Assembly (NCBI RefSeq): GCF_000091545.1
Contig: NC_006461.1
Location: 916,704 to 980,703, forward strand
Source: Thermus thermophilus HB8
GTDB taxonomy: Bacteria > Deinococcota > Deinococci > Deinococcales > Thermaceae
DNA: 64,000 bases
Reading direction: 5' to 3'
Shown: positions 62,518 to 64,000 of the stretch, in pieces
Position numbering within the stretch: the first letter of the stretch is position 1
How the letters are laid out: every line of letters starts with the position of its first letter
Program-made: the position numbers and the translations under genes
The notes under the pieces: model-generated
Seen by the model: the letters and a program-made list of their open reading frames with translations, nothing else
The model's database searches: none
Told to the model about the DNA's origin: nothing

Positions 62518-63372
62518 CTACGTCTTCTTCAGCGCCTCTTCCGCCAGCCTCCGGCCTGTGGGGGTGTCCGCCAAGCCCCCCAGGCCGGTTTCCTTGAGCT
62601 CCAGGGGGAGGAGGCGGCCGATGCCCGCCATGGCCAGGACCACCTCGTCGGGCGGGATCACGCTCCGGATCCCCGCAAGGGCCATGGAGGCGGCGCTCAC
62701 CGCGTGGACGGCGTAGAAGCCGTTCCGCATCACGCAGGGCACCTCCACGAACCCCCCCACGGGGTCGCAGACCAAGCCCAGGGTGTTCTGCAGGGCCAAA
62801 GCCGCCGCGTGGGCGCAGGCCTCCGGGGTGCCGCCTAAAAGCTCGGTGACGGCCGCCGCGGCCATGGCGGCGCTGGAGCCGATCTCGGCCTGGCATCCCC
62901 CGCTCGCCCCGGCGATGTGGATCACCCGGCCGATCATCTTCGCCACCCCCCCAGCGAGGACCAAGGGCATGAGGAGCTCCTCGTCGGGGATCCCCAGGTG
63001 GTCCGCCACGCCCAGAAGGGCCCCGGGAAGCGTCCCCGCGCTCCCCGCCGTGGGGGCGGCCACGATCCGCCCCATGCGGGCGTTCTCCTCGTTCACGGCC
63101 ATGGCGTAGGCCTGTACCCGCTTGAGAAGGGGGTCTTGCAGGGGGTCAGGGGCCTCCCAGAGGGTCTTGGCGTTCTTCCCCACCAGGCCCGCCACGCTGG
63201 GGGCATCGGAAGCGAGGCCCCGCCGCACCGAGTCCCGCATCACGGCGAGGCGCTCCCTTAGGCGCGCCAGGATCTCCTCCGCAGGCGTCCCCGTTTCCTC
63301 CACCTCCTCTGCGAGCACGTGCTCCGAGGCCCGGCCGGAAAGCTCGGCCAGCTGGTTCAGGGTAAGGGGCAT
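62518..63372 (-). CDS. sdaAA: L-serine dehydratase, alpha subunit
   Basis: A 284-residue 4Fe-4S enzyme subunit deaminating serine to pyruvate. Cluster cysteines in GASGGCQAEIGSS, TLGLVCDPVGGFVEVPCVMR; family blocks RIVAAPTAGSAGTLPGALLG and GIRSVIPPDEVVLAMAGIGR. The beta subunit is not in the window. ATG 63372 follows TATACT by 6 nt, so leaderless. Convergent with the rhodanese gene (2-nt gap). Confidence 0.9.
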   Translation of the reverse strand: MPLTLNQLAELSGRASEHVLAEEVEETGTPAEEILARLRERLAVMRDSVRRGLASDAPSVAGLVGKNAKTLWEAPDPLQDPLLKRVQAYAMAVNEENARMGRIVAAPTAGSAGTLPGALLGVADHLGIPDEELLMPLVLAGGVAKMIGRVIHIAGASGGCQAEIGSSAAMAAAAVTELLGGTPEACAHAAALALQNTLGLVCDPVGGFVEVPCVMRNGFYAVHAVSAASMALAGIRSVIPPDEVVLAMAGIGRLLPLELKETGLGGLADTPTGRRLAEEALKKT

Positions 63373-63378
63373 GCCCTA

Positions 63379-63400
63379 AGTATACGCCGGGGCTTAGGAT
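63379..63400. promoter_or_regulatory. Divergent leaderless promoters of sdaAA and the NarL-type regulator
   Basis: Minus strand TATACT (63384-63379) lies 6 nt before the sdaAA ATG; plus strand TAGGAT (63395-63400) lies 6 nt before the regulator's GTG at 63407. The whole divergent spacer is only 34 nt, so the -35 regions of each promoter fall in or near the other gene. Confidence 0.6.
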
Positions 63401-63406
63401 GGAAGC

Positions 63407-63985
63407 GTGCGCCTCCTTGTGGCGGACGACCACCCCCTCTTCCGCCTGGGGCTCAAGGCGGCCCTCGAGGCGGAGGGCCTCGAGGTGGTGGCGGAGGCGG
63501 GCACCGGGGAGGAGGCCCTGGTCCAGGCCCTGGAGAAGGCTCCCGACGCCGTCCTCCTGGACCTGCGCATGCCGGGGATGGACGGCCTCACCTGCGCCCG
63601 GCGCCTGCGGGAGATGGGCTACCGCGGCCTCGTCATCCTCCTCACCACCTACCAGGAGCCCGCCCTCCTCCTGGAGGCCTACAAGGCGGGGGCCGACGCC
63701 TACCTCTCCAAGGAGCTCTCGGCCCCGGAGCTCAAGCGGCGGCTTCTCCGGATCCGTCAGGGCGAGGAGCGGCTCACCGCCCCCGACATCCCGGCCCTCA
63801 CCCCGCGGGAAGAAGAGGTGCTCCGCCTCCTGGCCGAGGGCCTTTCCACCAAGGAGATCGCCCGGGCCCTTCGCCTCTCCCCGGAGACGGTGCGGAGCCA
63901 CCTGGAAAGCCTCTACGCCAAGCTGGAGGCCCGCAACCGGGTGGAGGCCCTCTCCCGGGCCCGGTCTTTGGGCTTCCTTCCCTAA
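63407..63985 (+). CDS. NarL/LuxR-family response regulator
   Basis: A 192-residue regulator. REC domain with DDH (7-9), phospho-acceptor Asp52 (AVLLDLRMPGMDGL), Thr in LLTTYQ and Lys in LSKELS; LuxR-type HTH at about 128-190 (LTPREEEVLRLLAEGLSTKE, IARALRLSPETVRSHLESLY, AKLEARNRVEALSRARSLGF). No histidine kinase is adjacent in the window; it may lie beyond the right edge. Confidence 0.9.
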   Translation: MRLLVADDHPLFRLGLKAALEAEGLEVVAEAGTGEEALVQALEKAPDAVLLDLRMPGMDGLTCARRLREMGYRGLVILLTTYQEPALLLEAYKAGADAYLSKELSAPELKRRLLRIRQGEERLTAPDIPALTPREEEVLRLLAEGLSTKEIARALRLSPETVRSHLESLYAKLEARNRVEALSRARSLGFLP

Positions 63986-64000
63986 GCCGAAGGGGGGCGG

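Overview
The window is chromosomal DNA of a Thermus species, most likely T. thermophilus. It is very G+C-rich and tightly packed. Many genes have a TANNNT -10 box about 6-8 nt before the start codon, which implies leaderless mRNAs. An exact match to the PaaR operator consensus lies in front of a TetR gene followed by paaA, and a PfmR-type operator precedes a thiolase gene. A GH63 mannosylglycerate hydrolase sits inside a sugar ABC operon. Operator consensus sequences and species are recalled from general knowledge; no database was searched.

Layout. 1-1750: start of a phenylacetate operon (paaR-paaA, paaA cut by the window edge) and a solitary XerC/D-like recombinase under a palindromic operator. 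1781-7068: one leftward operon for uptake and hydrolysis of a glycoside (binding protein, GH63 hydrolase, two permeases, ATPase). 7107-15864: bifunctional FBP aldolase/phosphatase, an HxlR regulator, the NAD operon nadC-nadA-nadB ending in a frameshifted bacterioferritin, a DUF255 thioredoxin-like protein and a thiolase. 15850-25666: fused 5-oxoprolinase, c-di-GMP proteins (GAF-GGDEF, REC-HD-GYP, DUF4388), sugar kinase, lipoprotein, aldehyde dehydrogenase and several gene remnants. 25661-30441: AddAB-type helicase-nuclease. 30489-41182: a two-component system feeding a tandem TolC/TolC-like/MacA/MacB efflux operon, with three TAAC-N7-TAAC boxes that look like its operators, and several remnants formed by internal deletions.

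41189-61488 is a 20.3 kb integrated element in a tRNA-Val(CAC) gene. It is bounded by perfect 47-bp direct repeats and carries a tyrosine integrase, small excisionase-like genes, an AAA+ replication-type protein with an iteron array, and a 1.4 kb apparently non-coding structured stretch. Its cargo is a leftward defence-like operon: SNF2 helicase with a C-terminal PD-(D/E)xK-like DUF3883 domain, an AlbA_2/ATPase regulator broken by a 1258-bp IS256-family element (8-bp target duplication), a DUF1156 adenine methylase, a damaged MNT/HEPN pair, a DUF499 AAA+ ATPase and a HicBA pair. This cargo is the best candidate for a poorly described system.

61516-64000: the intact tRNA-Val, a rhodanese, L-serine dehydratase and a NarL-type response regulator.
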